Positions 36,235-45,047 of a DNA stretch of 64,000 nucleotides are shown piece after piece. This stretch comes from Methylophaga nitratireducenticrescens. Lineage in GTDB: Bacteria; Pseudomonadota; Gammaproteobacteria; Nitrosococcales; Methylophagaceae. The number at the start of each line of letters is the position of its first letter. Within the stretch, counting starts at the first letter, position 1. The translations under genes and the position numbers were made by a program. The stretch covers positions 806,001 through 870,000 of the forward strand of contig NC_017857.3 in NCBI RefSeq assembly GCF_000260985.4, given 5' to 3'. The notes under the pieces are model-generated. The model searched no databases, was not told where the DNA came from, and saw nothing but the letters and a program-made list of their open reading frames with translations.

Positions 36235-37339
36235 ACTCGGCTTGAATTTGCTGGATGGCATCTATCCGGTCAAAAAACGCCTGAACACATCTTGGGTCGA
36301 GTTGTGTCCCCGCGCTTTGCTCGATGTAACGACAGGCATCTTCATTTGACCAGGCTTTTTTATAAGGCCGTTCCGAAACCAATGCATCATAGATATCGGC
36401 GACAGAAACGACTCTGGCAATAAGTGGAATTTCTTCGCCTTTTAATTGAGAAGGATAGCCTTTTCCATCATAGCGTTCGTGATGATGCAACGCGATGACC
36501 GCACCAATATGCATGTACTTCGATTGACTATCAGAAAGTATTTCATGACCGATAGTAGTGTGCGTTTTCATGATTTCCCATTCTTCCGGATCCAGCTTGC
36601 CCGGCTTTAGCAGAATGTTATCAGGAATTCCGATTTTGCCGATGTCGTGCATGGGAGCCGCATATTCAAGATCCTCACATTGCTGTTCATCGAAAACGCC
36701 TAATGCTTCAGCAATAAAACGGGAGTATTTCGCCATTCGAATAACGTGATTTCCGGTCCCTTCATCACGATATTCACCCGCCTTGGCCAGACGAATAATG
36801 GTCTCTTTTTCACGCAAAATAATCTGCTCAGTAGCAATTTCTACCTGGCGTGCCAACCAATTGGCACGGTCTTCAATGATCAGGTGTTGCTCGTGCATCT
36901 GTAAAAGATTACGACAACTGGTACGACATTCAATTTGATCAATGGGGCGGGTGAGGAAAGCAGTAGCCCCAGCATCCAGTGCGTCATAACGCACGGCTTT
37001 TTCGCTGACGACAGTAATCATCATGATGGGAACACTTTGCAAAGCAGGCATCTGGCGCACACGACGAATAAATTCGATGCCATCAATTTCCGGCATACGA
37101 TAATCCGTTACAATTAAATCGGCCTCATGTTGACTCAGCCATTGAAGTGCCTCAGTAGAGTTACTTAACGCCGTGACGTGAATATTTTCACCAATTTGCT
37201 GGACTATCTTTTCTAAAATAGTTCTGCCGGTTGATTGATCATCGATGATCAATACCTCTTTGGTCTTCTTAAGAATACTCAGTCTCCTTGCTGATTCATA
37301 AGGTTTTAAATTGTCAGGACGACCATATTGGTTTGCCAA
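36224..37339 (-). CDS. rpfG: RpfG: response regulator with HD-GYP c-di-GMP phosphodiesterase
   Basis: A 371-residue protein with an N-terminal receiver (phospho-Asp in LIVTDYRMPEIDG) and a C-terminal HD-GYP domain carrying the HD pair in MHDIGKIGIPD and the HHERYDGKGYP motif. HD-GYP enzymes hydrolyse cyclic di-GMP. With RpfC it converts the DSF signal into a fall in c-di-GMP. It is first in the rpfG-rpfC transcript. Confidence 0.95.
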   Translation of the reverse strand: MANQYGRPDNLKPYESARRLSILKKTKEVLIIDDQSTGRTILEKIVQQIGENIHVTALSNSTEALQWLSQHEADLIVTDYRMPEIDGIEFIRRVRQMPALQSVPIMMITVVSEKAVRYDALDAGATAFLTRPIDQIECRTSCRNLLQMHEQHLIIEDRANWLARQVEIATEQIILREKETIIRLAKAGEYRDEGTGNHVIRMAKYSRFIAEALGVFDEQQCEDLEYAAPMHDIGKIGIPDNILLKPGKLDPEEWEIMKTHTTIGHEILSDSQSKYMHIGAVIALHHHERYDGKGYPSQLKGEEIPLIARVVSVADIYDALVSERPYKKAWSNEDACRYIEQSAGTQLDPRCVQAFFDRIDAIQQIQAEYAD

Positions 37340-37656
37340 GACACGTTCCTCATCAAGCTTGCCCTTCCGTCACATCCCTGCTTTGGCAGTTTTATTAACA
37401 GAAGTCATATCCTTGAATCCGTGTCTGTTATTTTGTTTAAATACAATCGTTTCTTATTTCCGCATTATGCTGACAGAGTTCGTAGCTGTCCATTCTATTT
37501 ACGTTTCGAGTGGTCATGAATACTTTGTGATGTTCCTCAAAAGCAACTGGATAGTGCTTTTGAATGGAGCTCAATCAAGCTCAAAGAGAACTAATTCTGG
37601 CAATATCATTAAAACTATTCACACATAATTCACATTCAAAACCGGACTATATATAG
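37340..37656. other. Divergent promoter region between rpfG and cbiX
   Basis: A 317-base gap holding the two divergent upstream regions. It is AT-rich with no coding frame I believe in, no strong hairpin and no recognisable operator. Confidence 0.5.
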
Positions 37657-38025
37657 ATGAAAGCATTATTACTTATTGCCCATGGCAGCAGACGCCAGCG
37701 TTCAAATGATGAAGTCATTGCACTGGCTGAAAAATTAAAAACGGAATGCGCCGAACATTACGATATTGTGCAAGCCGCATTTCTGGAACTTGCCGATACG
37801 TTGATTGCGGATGGGATTGAAAACTGCGTGCGTGATGGCGCTCGTCAAATCACTGTTTTACCTTATTTTCTAAATTCCGGACGTCATGTAACCGAAGACA
37901 TTCCTCACGATGTAGATGCAGTTCGTCCGAATTTTCCGGATGTAGAAATTCAGATTGCTCAACATATTGGCGCGTCAACAGCCATGATCGATATGTTGAA
38001 AGCTACTGCCGTAAATGCAGTCTAG
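37657..38025 (+). CDS. Short-form CbiX/SirB sirohydrochlorin chelatase
   Basis: A 122-residue single-domain class II chelatase. LLLIAHGSRRQRSNDE supplies the first metal-binding His, and PYFLNSGRHVTEDIP the second. Short CbiX proteins insert Co2+ or Fe2+ into sirohydrochlorin for cobalamin or sirohaem. No other cob or cys gene is adjacent, so the metal cannot be decided. Confidence 0.9.
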   Translation: MKALLLIAHGSRRQRSNDEVIALAEKLKTECAEHYDIVQAAFLELADTLIADGIENCVRDGARQITVLPYFLNSGRHVTEDIPHDVDAVRPNFPDVEIQIAQHIGASTAMIDMLKATAVNAV

Positions 38026-38075
38026 GTGTTTATTAACAGCCGAAGAAAATTAGTTGCCAATGCAATCTATTGCAA

Positions 38076-38294
38076 TCAAGGCTTTAAGAATCTGGAAGCA
38101 ATGATCATCGAATCTTCAGCTCTCTCACGCTCAACCTGCCAGCCCTGGACCAGGATATAGTCCAATGCCTGCTGATGACTGGCAAACTGCTTACTTAACA
38201 TTTGCTGCTCACCATCAATATTTTGATGAATGATAAAAAAAGTTTCGGTTTCAGAACCCGCTCTTTCAATGCGGCATTGTGGAATGGATGACAT
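38076..38294 (-). CDS. Small protein of unknown function
   Basis: A 72-residue soluble protein, not recognised. Its composition is ordinary for this genome, and it lacks a signal peptide or membrane segment. It lies downstream of pqqA on the same strand but beyond that gene's terminator, so it is probably transcribed on its own. Confidence 0.55.
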   Translation of the reverse strand: MSSIPQCRIERAGSETETFFIIHQNIDGEQQMLSKQFASHQQALDYILVQGWQVERERAEDSMIIASRFLKP

Positions 38295-38366
38295 AGCGGT
38301 TCTCCAGTATATGTTGAATGAACATAAGTAATCGCATCAAATAGCGAGGAATAATTGTATATACAT

Positions 38367-38402
38367 AAAAAAACTCCAGTGATACGAATTCACTGGAGTT
38401 TG
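38367..38402 (-). terminator. Rho-independent terminator of pqqA
   Basis: Read on the minus strand, AACTCCAGTGA pairs with TCACTGGAGTT around a 7-base loop and is followed by seven T. It ends the pqqA transcript about 80 bases after the stop codon. Confidence 0.88.
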
Positions 38403-38482
38403 ATCGTTTTGCTAAATCAGTCAAGCTTTCTTATCTGATCAATATTACCTTAAAGAAGCTTTCTAGATTCAGGTTTTTTGGC

Positions 38483-38554
38483 TTAACGGTTACAAATGTA
38501 CATTGTTACTTCAAAGCCGAAACGCATATCTGAATATTCTGGTTTAGTCCACAT
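38483..38554 (-). CDS. pqqA: Coenzyme PQQ precursor peptide PqqA
   Basis: A 23-residue peptide, MWTKPEYSDMRFGFEV followed by TMYICNR. The Glu and Tyr of the E-V-T-M-Y core are the residues that PqqE cross-links to build pyrroloquinoline quinone, the cofactor of methanol and other quinoprotein dehydrogenases. AAGGA lies 9 bases before this ATG; an ATG two codons earlier (38560) is also in frame. No pqqB, pqqC, pqqD or pqqE gene is adjacent: the gene stands alone with its own terminator. The identification rests on the nearly invariant family core. Confidence 0.93.
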   Translation of the reverse strand: MWTKPEYSDMRFGFEVTMYICNR

Positions 38555-38787
38555 GATCATAATTCCTTAAAAGAGAAAAACTATTTGCTGCAGTTAAAAA
38601 TGATAAGACATCGGGCCCTATTAACAATAGCGGATATTTCTCGGGATGTGTCAGTATTTTCCTTAGGCAGGTCGTGTTTGTTTGGGAAGGCGTTTGAAAG
38701 AAAAAAACAAATTTGTACCAAAGTACAGTATTGCATTCCCTAACGATCATGTATAAAAAAACTGTGATTTGATCACTCTTTTTTTAT

Positions 38788-38862
38788 AATTTGCCAAACC
38801 TAGCGTGAGCCTGGGACGGAAAGCTTCAGCTGTTGAACTTAACAGGGCTGGGCTGCATGATT
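38788..38862 (+). ncRNA. Candidate cyclic di-GMP-I (GEMM) riboswitch
   Basis: The stretch has the GEMM-I order of conserved blocks: GCCAAACC, a hairpin CCTAGC-GTGA-GCCTGG with a GNRA loop, the receptor-like GGGACGGAAAGC, a second helix (CTGTT...AACAG), and a closing GGGCTGGGCTGC that matches the usual GGCCGGGTTGCC block. It ends 16 bases before the ATG of a CTERM-sorted surface protein; such genes are a known class of GEMM targets. One hairpin pair is mismatched and the receptor has G where C is usual, so covariance scoring is needed. Confidence 0.7.
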
Positions 38863-38878
38863 AGAAAGGAAAAACGCG

Positions 38879-39424
38879 ATGAAAAAATTACTCTTGCTCC
38901 CCTTGTTACTTCTGATGTCATTTAACGCACATTCTGCTTTTTTAACGGGCCAGACCCTTACTTATCAATACTACTTCCCAACGATGTCTTCTCCTTATTC
39001 TAATGCTGACAATGGCGATGTCGTAGTTGGTGCTGGCATTGAGGTCAATAATGTAGCAGATAATATGGCTACATTAGACATCTCTGATACGAATCTACTT
39101 ATCGATTTTTCATCATCATCATATTGGAACTCTTCAGGCTTCAATGGTTTTAAACTCACCGACACATTTGGTTTAATTGCTGATTTCACTTCAGTTTCTA
39201 TCAATCCATCGACAAACATGAGTGGTTTTGATTTGTCGCTTATAACAGTGCTTGCAGATGAAATTTGGGTAAACTGGCAAGGGCTTTCATTCAATACGGA
39301 TACTATTGTATCGCTAGACATCAATCCATCTGCTGTTCCAATTCCAGCTGCTGTATTTTTGTTTGCTCCTGCGTTATTTGGTTTCATTGGGCTTCGTTAT
39401 AGGGCCAAAAATAAAGCCGCATAA
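38879..39424 (+). CDS. Exported protein with VPxPA-type CTERM sorting signal
   Basis: A 181-residue protein with a signal peptide (...LLLMSFNAHSA), a beta-rich, Ser/Asn/Asp-rich body, and the C-terminal tripartite signal VPIPAAVFLFAPALFGFIGL followed by the basic tail RYRAKNKAA. This is a PEP-CTERM/VPxPA-CTERM sorting signal, recognised by an exosortase and linked to exopolysaccharide and biofilm or floc formation. The body is not recognisable. A candidate c-di-GMP riboswitch lies directly upstream and a strong terminator downstream, so it is a single-gene transcript. Confidence 0.85.
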   Translation: MKKLLLLPLLLLMSFNAHSAFLTGQTLTYQYYFPTMSSPYSNADNGDVVVGAGIEVNNVADNMATLDISDTNLLIDFSSSSYWNSSGFNGFKLTDTFGLIADFTSVSINPSTNMSGFDLSLITVLADEIWVNWQGLSFNTDTIVSLDINPSAVPIPAAVFLFAPALFGFIGLRYRAKNKAA

Positions 39425-39441
39425 TTTTTAACGTGTTAAGT

Positions 39442-39478
39442 AAAAAGCCGTGATGTGGAACAACATCACGGCTTTTTT
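39442..39478. terminator. Rho-independent terminator
   Basis: AAAAAGCCGTGATGT pairs with ACATCACGGCTTTTTT. It lies between the convergent CTERM gene and ilvD. Confidence 0.92.
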
Positions 39479-39529
39479 ATTACAAAATGCATTGTGCTAT
39501 TCCACAATCTTTCTTACTTGATCTTCTGT

Positions 39530-41203
39530 TCATAAGTTTTTGTCTGTGACGGCGCCTTCAGAAGCTGAGGAGACAGTATGGGCATATTTCGCTAAAAGCC
39601 CGCGCGTATAGCGGGGAGGGATAGGTTTCCATGCCATGCGTCTTTTATCGATATCGCTGTCGCTCAGGTGAAGGGTGATTTCAGCCGTTTCCGCATCAAT
39701 GGTAATTTGATCACCGTTTTCAATCAGTGCAATCGGGCCGCCATCAAAAGCTTCAGGGGTTATGTGTCCAACCACAAAACCATGACTTCCACCTGAGAAA
39801 CGACCATCGGTTATTAACGCAACTTCGTTACCAAGACCTTTGCCGATAACTGCTGAAGTAGGACTAAGCATTTCCCGCATACCGGGGCCGCCTTTTGGAC
39901 CCTCATAACGGATAACGATGACATCACCTTTCACCACAGTGCCATTCAAAATGTCCTGCTGTGCCTCTTCTTCAGAATGGAACACCCGGGCTTTACCGGT
40001 AAAACGTAACCCTTCCTTGCCGGTGATTTTAGCGACAGCGCCTTCTGGGGCTAAATTACCTTTAAGAATGACCAGATGGCTGTCTTTTTTGATGGGCTGG
40101 TCAAATGGACGAATAATATCCTGATCGGCAGGATAGGGCGCTACATCGGCCAGATTTTCCGCCAGGGTTTTACCTGTTACGGTCAGGCAATCGCCATGTA
40201 ACAAGCCACGATCCAACAGATCTTTCATCAATGGCTGAATACCCCCGATAGCAATCAGTTCCGACATCATGTATTTGCCGCTGGGACGCAGGTCAGCCAG
40301 CACAGGGACTTGACGGCCGATTCGGGCGAAATCATCTAATGTGAGTTCAACATCCACCGCATGGGCCATCGCCAACATATGTAAAACCGCATTTGTCGAA
40401 CCTCCCAGCGCAATGAGGGTGGTAATTGCATTTTCAAAAGCCTGCCGGGTCATGATATCGGTGGGTTTAATGTCGTGTTCGAGCATATACATCACTGCAG
40501 CGCCTGCTCTGCGGCAATCCTCTGTTTTGGAGAGAGACACTGCTTCTTGTGCCGAACTGTTTGGCAGACTCATACCCAATGCTTCAATTGCTGAAGCCAT
40601 GGTGTTGGCTGTGTACATGCCACCACACGATCCGGCACCGGGAATGGCCGTTTTTTCAACTTGCTGCAATTCAGCAGACGTCATATCTCCCCGGGCATGC
40701 TGTCCAACTGCCTCAAATACAGAAACAATGTCGGTATGACCTGCACCAGGTTGAATCGTACCACCATAGATAAATACTGCTGGTCGATTGAGGCGGGCAA
40801 GGCCAATCAGACAGCCAGGCATGTTTTTATCGCAACCGCCAATGGCGATCAGTCCATCAAATCCCTGACAGCCAGCGACGGCCTCGATCGAATCAGCAAT
40901 GACTTCACGGGATACCAGTGAATATTTCATGCCAATAGTGCCATTTGCAATGCCATCAGAAATGGTAATGGTGTTGAATATAACCCCTTTACCGCCTGCT
41001 TCATCGGCTCCCTGGCAGGCAAAGTCAGCCAGTTGATTAATATGCATATTGCAGGGCGTGACCATGCTCCAGGTGGAGGCGATACCAATCTGTGGTTTTT
41101 GGAAGTCCGCATCATTGAAACCAACGGCACGTAACATCGCTCTGGCAGGAGATTTGCCAGTACCGTCTACCACTATTGATGAATATTTGCGTGTATCTGC
41201 CAT
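39530..41203 (-). CDS. ilvD: Dihydroxy-acid dehydratase
   Basis: IlvD (557 residues), the iron-sulphur dehydratase of valine, leucine and isoleucine synthesis. Cluster and substrate blocks CDKNMPGC and [14 protein letters not shown], and the C-terminal [19 protein letters not shown], are intact. No other branched-chain gene is adjacent. Confidence 0.96.
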   Translation of the reverse strand: MADTRKYSSIVVDGTGKSPARAMLRAVGFNDADFQKPQIGIASTWSMVTPCNMHINQLADFACQGADEAGGKGVIFNTITISDGIANGTIGMKYSLVSREVIADSIEAVAGCQGFDGLIAIGGCDKNMPGCLIGLARLNRPAVFIYGGTIQPGAGHTDIVSVFEAVGQHARGDMTSAELQQVEKTAIPGAGSCGGMYTANTMASAIEALGMSLPNSSAQEAVSLSKTEDCRRAGAAVMYMLEHDIKPTDIMTRQAFENAITTLIALGGSTNAVLHMLAMAHAVDVELTLDDFARIGRQVPVLADLRPSGKYMMSELIAIGGIQPLMKDLLDRGLLHGDCLTVTGKTLAENLADVAPYPADQDIIRPFDQPIKKDSHLVILKGNLAPEGAVAKITGKEGLRFTGKARVFHSEEEAQQDILNGTVVKGDVIVIRYEGPKGGPGMREMLSPTSAVIGKGLGNEVALITDGRFSGGSHGFVVGHITPEAFDGGPIALIENGDQITIDAETAEITLHLSDSDIDKRRMAWKPIPPRYTRGLLAKYAHTVSSASEGAVTDKNL

Positions 41204-41604
41204 TGCCTAACCTTTTCAAACTGTTAATTAAGGAACCCTGACTTTCAATCAAATATGACGAGTGCCTATTACGGAAAGTGAAATCCACTTTCAGATGATT
41301 CAACTTAGCTAAAGACCTTATCAGTTCCTGCTCTAAACAGACAGTTAGAACTATCCATATTTAACAATGAAGCCATAATTTAACTTCGCACCAAGGCATA
41401 GCAGATATAAATAGAGAAATGAGCCAGGATTTATAAGAAATTGAACATAAATTACATTGTCAGTGTGCGAAAGCGCACAGACACTTCACCATGAATAGGA
41501 GCATGCTAAGTCATGACTCGTACGTCAAAGCAAGCACCACAACGAGGCCGCAGCACCCGGTATGTTAAGCCGGACGAGACAGGAGCCTGCCAATTAAATC
41601 CACA
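41204..41604. other. Intergenic region upstream of ilvD and the desaturase gene
   Basis: A 401-base gap with both divergent upstream regions. It contains a hairpin GAAAGTG/CACTTTC near 41275-41293. From about 41490 on it becomes GC-rich like the desaturase gene. A 44-codon frame from ATG 41514 has no supporting feature. No known operator was recognised. Confidence 0.45.
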
Positions 41605-42612
41605 ATGCAAAACAACGACATCTCCAGCGAACCGCGCACCATTATGCGGGCCCTGAAAGATTACCGCACATCACGTATCGCCCGCAGTATTATTGAACTG
41701 CTGGTTACATTGGTCCCTTTTGCGCTTCTCTGGACCCTATCCTGGGCGGCACTGAGTGCCGGACACTGGCTTGGTCTTCTGATCACCATTCCTGCCGCAG
41801 GCTTTCTTGTGCGGTTGTTCATGATCAAACATGACTGCAGCCATGGTGCCTTTTTTTCTTCAAAAGGGGCCAATGAATGGGTTGGACGAGTAATCGGTGT
41901 ATTGAACCTGACGCCCTTCGACTTCTGGCGCCACACTCACAGACATCATCATGCGCACTCTGGTAATCTCGATCGCCCGCGTATCGGCGGCATCGATACC
42001 CTGACCGTTGAGGAATTTCGAGCTTTGCCTCGCAACAAGAGACAACGTTACCGATTCTACCGTCATCCATTGGTCCTGTTCGCTCTTGGCCCAGCCTACC
42101 TATTTCTGCTCGACAATCGATTGCCAGTAGGGTTCATGCGCGCAGGATGGATGCCATGGCTGAGCACTATGATGACTAATGTGGCAATTCTGGTCGTTGT
42201 TGCCGCGATGATGTGGCTGGTGGGTATTGGCCCCTTCCTCCTTGTGCAGTTGCCAATCACGCTGCTGGCAGCAACAATAGGCGTCTGGCTTTTCTATGTT
42301 CAGCACCAATTCGAAGACACTTACTGGGAGCACGAATCCAACTGGACTCTACAAGAGGCCGCGCTGCATGGCAGTTCGCACTACGATTTGCCTCGCATTC
42401 TGCGCTGGTTCACTGCCAACATCGGGATTCACCATATCCATCACCTCAGCAGTCGCATTCCCTTCTACCGTCTGCCCGAAGTCCTGCGCGATTATCCCGA
42501 ACTGCGTGAAGTAGGTCACATCACCCTATGGCAGAGCTTCGCCTCTGTGCGTCTGGCTCTGTGGGACGAGGAAAAGCATCGCCTTGTCAGCTTCAGAGAG
42601 GCAAAGGTCTGA
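41605..42612 (+). CDS. Membrane fatty acid desaturase (probable transfer)
   Basis: A 335-residue membrane desaturase with the three His boxes HDCSHGAFF, HTHRHHHAHSG and HIHHL that bind the di-iron centre, and four or more membrane helices between them. It should introduce a cis double bond into membrane acyl chains. The gene and its leader are clearly richer in G+C than the neighbours, with CGC, CTG and CTC codons frequent, which suggests recent acquisition. No good ribosome site is seen before the chosen ATG; ATG 41644 is an alternative. Confidence 0.88.
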   Translation: MQNNDISSEPRTIMRALKDYRTSRIARSIIELLVTLVPFALLWTLSWAALSAGHWLGLLITIPAAGFLVRLFMIKHDCSHGAFFSSKGANEWVGRVIGVLNLTPFDFWRHTHRHHHAHSGNLDRPRIGGIDTLTVEEFRALPRNKRQRYRFYRHPLVLFALGPAYLFLLDNRLPVGFMRAGWMPWLSTMMTNVAILVVVAAMMWLVGIGPFLLVQLPITLLAATIGVWLFYVQHQFEDTYWEHESNWTLQEAALHGSSHYDLPRILRWFTANIGIHHIHHLSSRIPFYRLPEVLRDYPELREVGHITLWQSFASVRLALWDEEKHRLVSFREAKV

Positions 42613-42795
42613 TCTTACGGCAATCCGCTATGCGCAAAGGATGGTTCTGTCAGGTTTCAGTTTGCATTTAGGAAGGGTCGGGTTTCGAGTTTATTGGATA
42701 TTCATCTGCCATATTGCTGCCACCGGAACATCGCTATAAATCTCTGACCAAAACGTTAAAGCCAAATCGAAGGTTTATACTGGAAGTGCCCCTGT

Positions 42796-42801
42796 TATAA
42801 T
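42796..42801 (+). promoter_or_regulatory. -10 box of the tRNA-Arg promoter
   Basis: A perfect TATAAT 10 bases before the tRNA, with a weak -35 (TTTATA) about 16 bases upstream. Confidence 0.65.
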
Positions 42802-42811
42802 TACGGCCGAT

Positions 42812-42888
42812 GTCCCTGTAGCTCAGATGGATAGAGCGTCCCCCTCCTAAGGGGAAGGCCACAGGTTCGACTCCTGTCAGGGACACCA
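42812..42888 (+). tRNA. tRNA-Arg (anticodon CCU)
   Basis: Complete cloverleaf: acceptor GTCCCTG/CAGGGAC, D arm GCTC/GAGC, anticodon stem TCCCC/GGGGA with loop CTCCTAA (anticodon 42846-42848), T arm ACAGG-TTCGACT-CCTGT and an encoded CCA. It reads AGG. An integrase gene starts 126 bases later in the same direction, so the 3' end is the probable attachment site of the island. Confidence 0.97.
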
Positions 42889-43013
42889 TAATCCTTTATT
42901 TATTCAATCACTTAGATTATTGTCATGTAAAAGTGTAACCCATGTTTTATGCATTTGGGACACTTTTGGGACTGCTTATGTGATATGCGCATGATAAAGG
43001 ATGATTATAAATT

Positions 43014-43655
43014 ATGGCGACTTATACCAAACGCGGCGATGGACAGTGGCAAGCGAAGATCCGCAAAAAAGGTTATCCAGTACAAACTAAGACGTTCAGA
43101 AATAAAGCAAATGTTCAAAGATGGGCAACTCAAGTTGAAGTCCAAATGGACAACAAGGTTTTTATTTCAAGCTCACGTGCTGAGAGCACGACATTCCAAC
43201 AGATAGCAGATCGCTACAGTTCCGAAGTCTTACCTTCCAAAAAATCATCCATAAAAATGGATTCCATGATCCGAGGCATATGTAGTCATATTGGTGACTA
43301 TATGGCTATTCAATTGACCCCGGAAATCTTGGCTGACTATCGTGATACACGATTGAAAAAGGTGAAACCTGAAACCGTCAGAAAAGATCTACTGTGTATT
43401 AGACGTATTCTTGTGGTTGCATCCAAGGAGTGGGGCATCTATCTCCCCCATGGAAATCCAATTGACATGATCACAGTACCCCCTCAACCCAAACGAGGCA
43501 GAGAGAGGCGTTTAGAAGGGAATGAAGAGGAACGACTATTATTAGCTGCTAAAGAATATGGTGGTGAACTCTCAGCCATTATTTCATTCGCAATTGAAAC
43601 AGCAATGCGACGTGGCGAAATTGTCGAGCTCAGATGGGAAAACATTAATAGATTA
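43014..43655 (+). pseudogene. Tyrosine-type integrase, N-terminal part (interrupted by IS982-like element)
   Basis: Encodes the first 214 residues of a phage-type integrase: an arm-binding start (MATYTKRGDGQWQAKIRKKG), a SAM-like core-binding domain (FQQIADRYSSEVL...) and the start of the catalytic domain with the first catalytic Arg in ETAMRRGEIVELRW. At 43656 an insertion element cuts it. Joining this part to 44640 after removing the element and one 7-bp repeat gives an uninterrupted 328-residue integrase. It lies just downstream of tRNA-Arg and probably brought in the island. Confidence 0.93.
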
Positions 43656-44632
43656 ACCTCAGATCTGCATAAGCGCGCCCTTTTCATTCCTGTTCAACTT
43701 GATAGAAGGCTTCTTGGGTTGGAAGGTATAAGCCACCAATCCAGCCATGAGGTGGACCATAAAGCTGACAGGGCTGCGGTGCCGTGAGTGTTCGATTTGA
43801 GAAATATTCTTCAATTGGTCAAATATTGTTTCAATCACATAGCGTTTTCTCAACATCAACCGGTCCCATAACGTCATCAGTTGCGGTTTCATATTCTTGC
43901 GAATGCCGGTGACCAGCTTAATGCCTTGTTCGGCTAATGACTCTTTAAGTGTTTGAGACAGATAACCTTTATCGCCATACAAGGTGCCCCATAGCTGTTT
44001 GACCATGTCCGGTATGGGCTTGCGGTCATCAATATTGGCCGTTGTGATTTTTACTGAAAGTATTTCACCTTGTTCGTTCACTAACAGGTGTAGCTTAAAG
44101 CCATAAAACCAGCCCATGGTGCCCTTGCCTCGCTCTGCAACACCGCTAAAGACACGGTTTCGAGGAATGCGAATGTTGTGGCATACCGCCAGTTTGGTTG
44201 AATCAACAAAGGCGATGCCGGTTGGTTTGCCGTAACGTTGTGTCATAAAGGCACACAGGGGAACCAGCACACTTTGCAGCAGTTTCAACATGCGGGTATA
44301 GCTAACCAGTTGGGGGAAAGCTTGCTTCAAGTGCTTCCGAGCATAGTGTGTATAAAAGGTCTTGAAGTCTCTGAAGCGGAGCTGGTGAAATAAAATCAGA
44401 ATAGTGATGACTTCACTTTCCGACAACTTGCCAGGCTTGTTCCGGCATTTATCTCCGGCTGCTATCTGCTGGTGTTGCCAGGCCGGGATAAATCTTTGGC
44501 AAAAATCATCGACTTCGCAATACATTTTCTCTAAATTGTACATACTTGAGCCCTTTCGTTTCTCGTTTTTGGTCAAACGATTCGATCGTGGCTCAGGCTT
44601 TTAGTTCCTCTTTTCTTATGCGCAGCTCAGGT
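43656..44632 (-). mobile_element. IS982-family insertion sequence (977 bp)
   Basis: Terminal inverted repeats ACCTCAGATCTGCATAAG (left) and ACCTGAGCTGCGCATAAG (right, read inward) bound one transposase gene. The 7-bp repeat TAGATTA directly flanks both ends (43649-43655 and 44633-44639). Length, ends and target duplication fit IS982. Confidence 0.95.
43659..44543 (-). CDS. IS982-family transposase
   Basis: A DDE-type transposase of 294 residues from the ATG at 44543. Catalytic blocks IAFVDSTKLAVC, GDKGYLSQ and a late KRYVIETIFDQLKN are present and the frame is intact, so the element may be active. The stop codon lies within the left terminal repeat. The frame extends 11 codons further up. 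Confidence 0.93.
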   Translation of the reverse strand: MYNLEKMYCEVDDFCQRFIPAWQHQQIAAGDKCRNKPGKLSESEVITILILFHQLRFRDFKTFYTHYARKHLKQAFPQLVSYTRMLKLLQSVLVPLCAFMTQRYGKPTGIAFVDSTKLAVCHNIRIPRNRVFSGVAERGKGTMGWFYGFKLHLLVNEQGEILSVKITTANIDDRKPIPDMVKQLWGTLYGDKGYLSQTLKESLAEQGIKLVTGIRKNMKPQLMTLWDRLMLRKRYVIETIFDQLKNISQIEHSRHRSPVSFMVHLMAGLVAYTFQPKKPSIKLNRNEKGALMQI

Positions 44633-44639
44633 TAGATTA

Positions 44640-44984
44640 AAAAGAACAGCTAAGCTTCTGGACACAAAAAATGGTGAAAATAGGACGGTGCCCCTTTCAC
44701 CAGTAGCCCTAAAAATCCTGGAAAGTATCCCGCGTAATATAAATGGGCGAGTTTTCTCGATCAAAGCGGATTCAATAACTACCGCGTTTGATCGTTGCTG
44801 TCGTCGAGCACATATTGAAAGTCTTAGATTTCATGACCTAAGGCATGAAGCAACCAACCGTTTTTTTGAAAAAGGATTCAACCTTATGGAAGTATCATCT
44901 ATAACCGGACATAAGGACCTAGCTATGTTGAAACGGTATACTCATCTAAAAGCTGAGGATTTAGCCGAAAATTTAAAAAACTAA
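44640..44984 (+). pseudogene. Tyrosine-type integrase, C-terminal part
   Basis: Continues the integrase cut at 43655: KRTAKLLDTKNGENRTVPLS, then the catalytic HDLRHEA and GHKDLAMLKRYTH blocks with the nucleophile Tyr. Its first codons read in phase with the N-terminal part once the IS and one target repeat are removed. Confidence 0.92.
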
Positions 44985-45047
44985 TTTGTAACTATTATAG
45001 GCAGCATGAAAAGAGTATGTTAGGTGAAACTATTGGAGAATGTAAAA

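Noticed and set aside
38544-38750. 68-codon frame over the pqqA leader
   Set aside because: It covers the pqqA promoter and start in a different frame and has no protein-like pattern.
41514-41648. 44-codon frame upstream of the desaturase gene
   Set aside because: Overlaps the desaturase start, has no recognisable family and only a poor ribosome site.
42860-42888. A second copy of the tRNA-Arg 3' end that would mark the far end of the island (attR)
   Set aside because: I scanned the island and beyond by eye to the window end and found no convincing repeat of CTCCTGTCAGGGACACCA, so the island's right end is not set. A computed repeat search would decide it.
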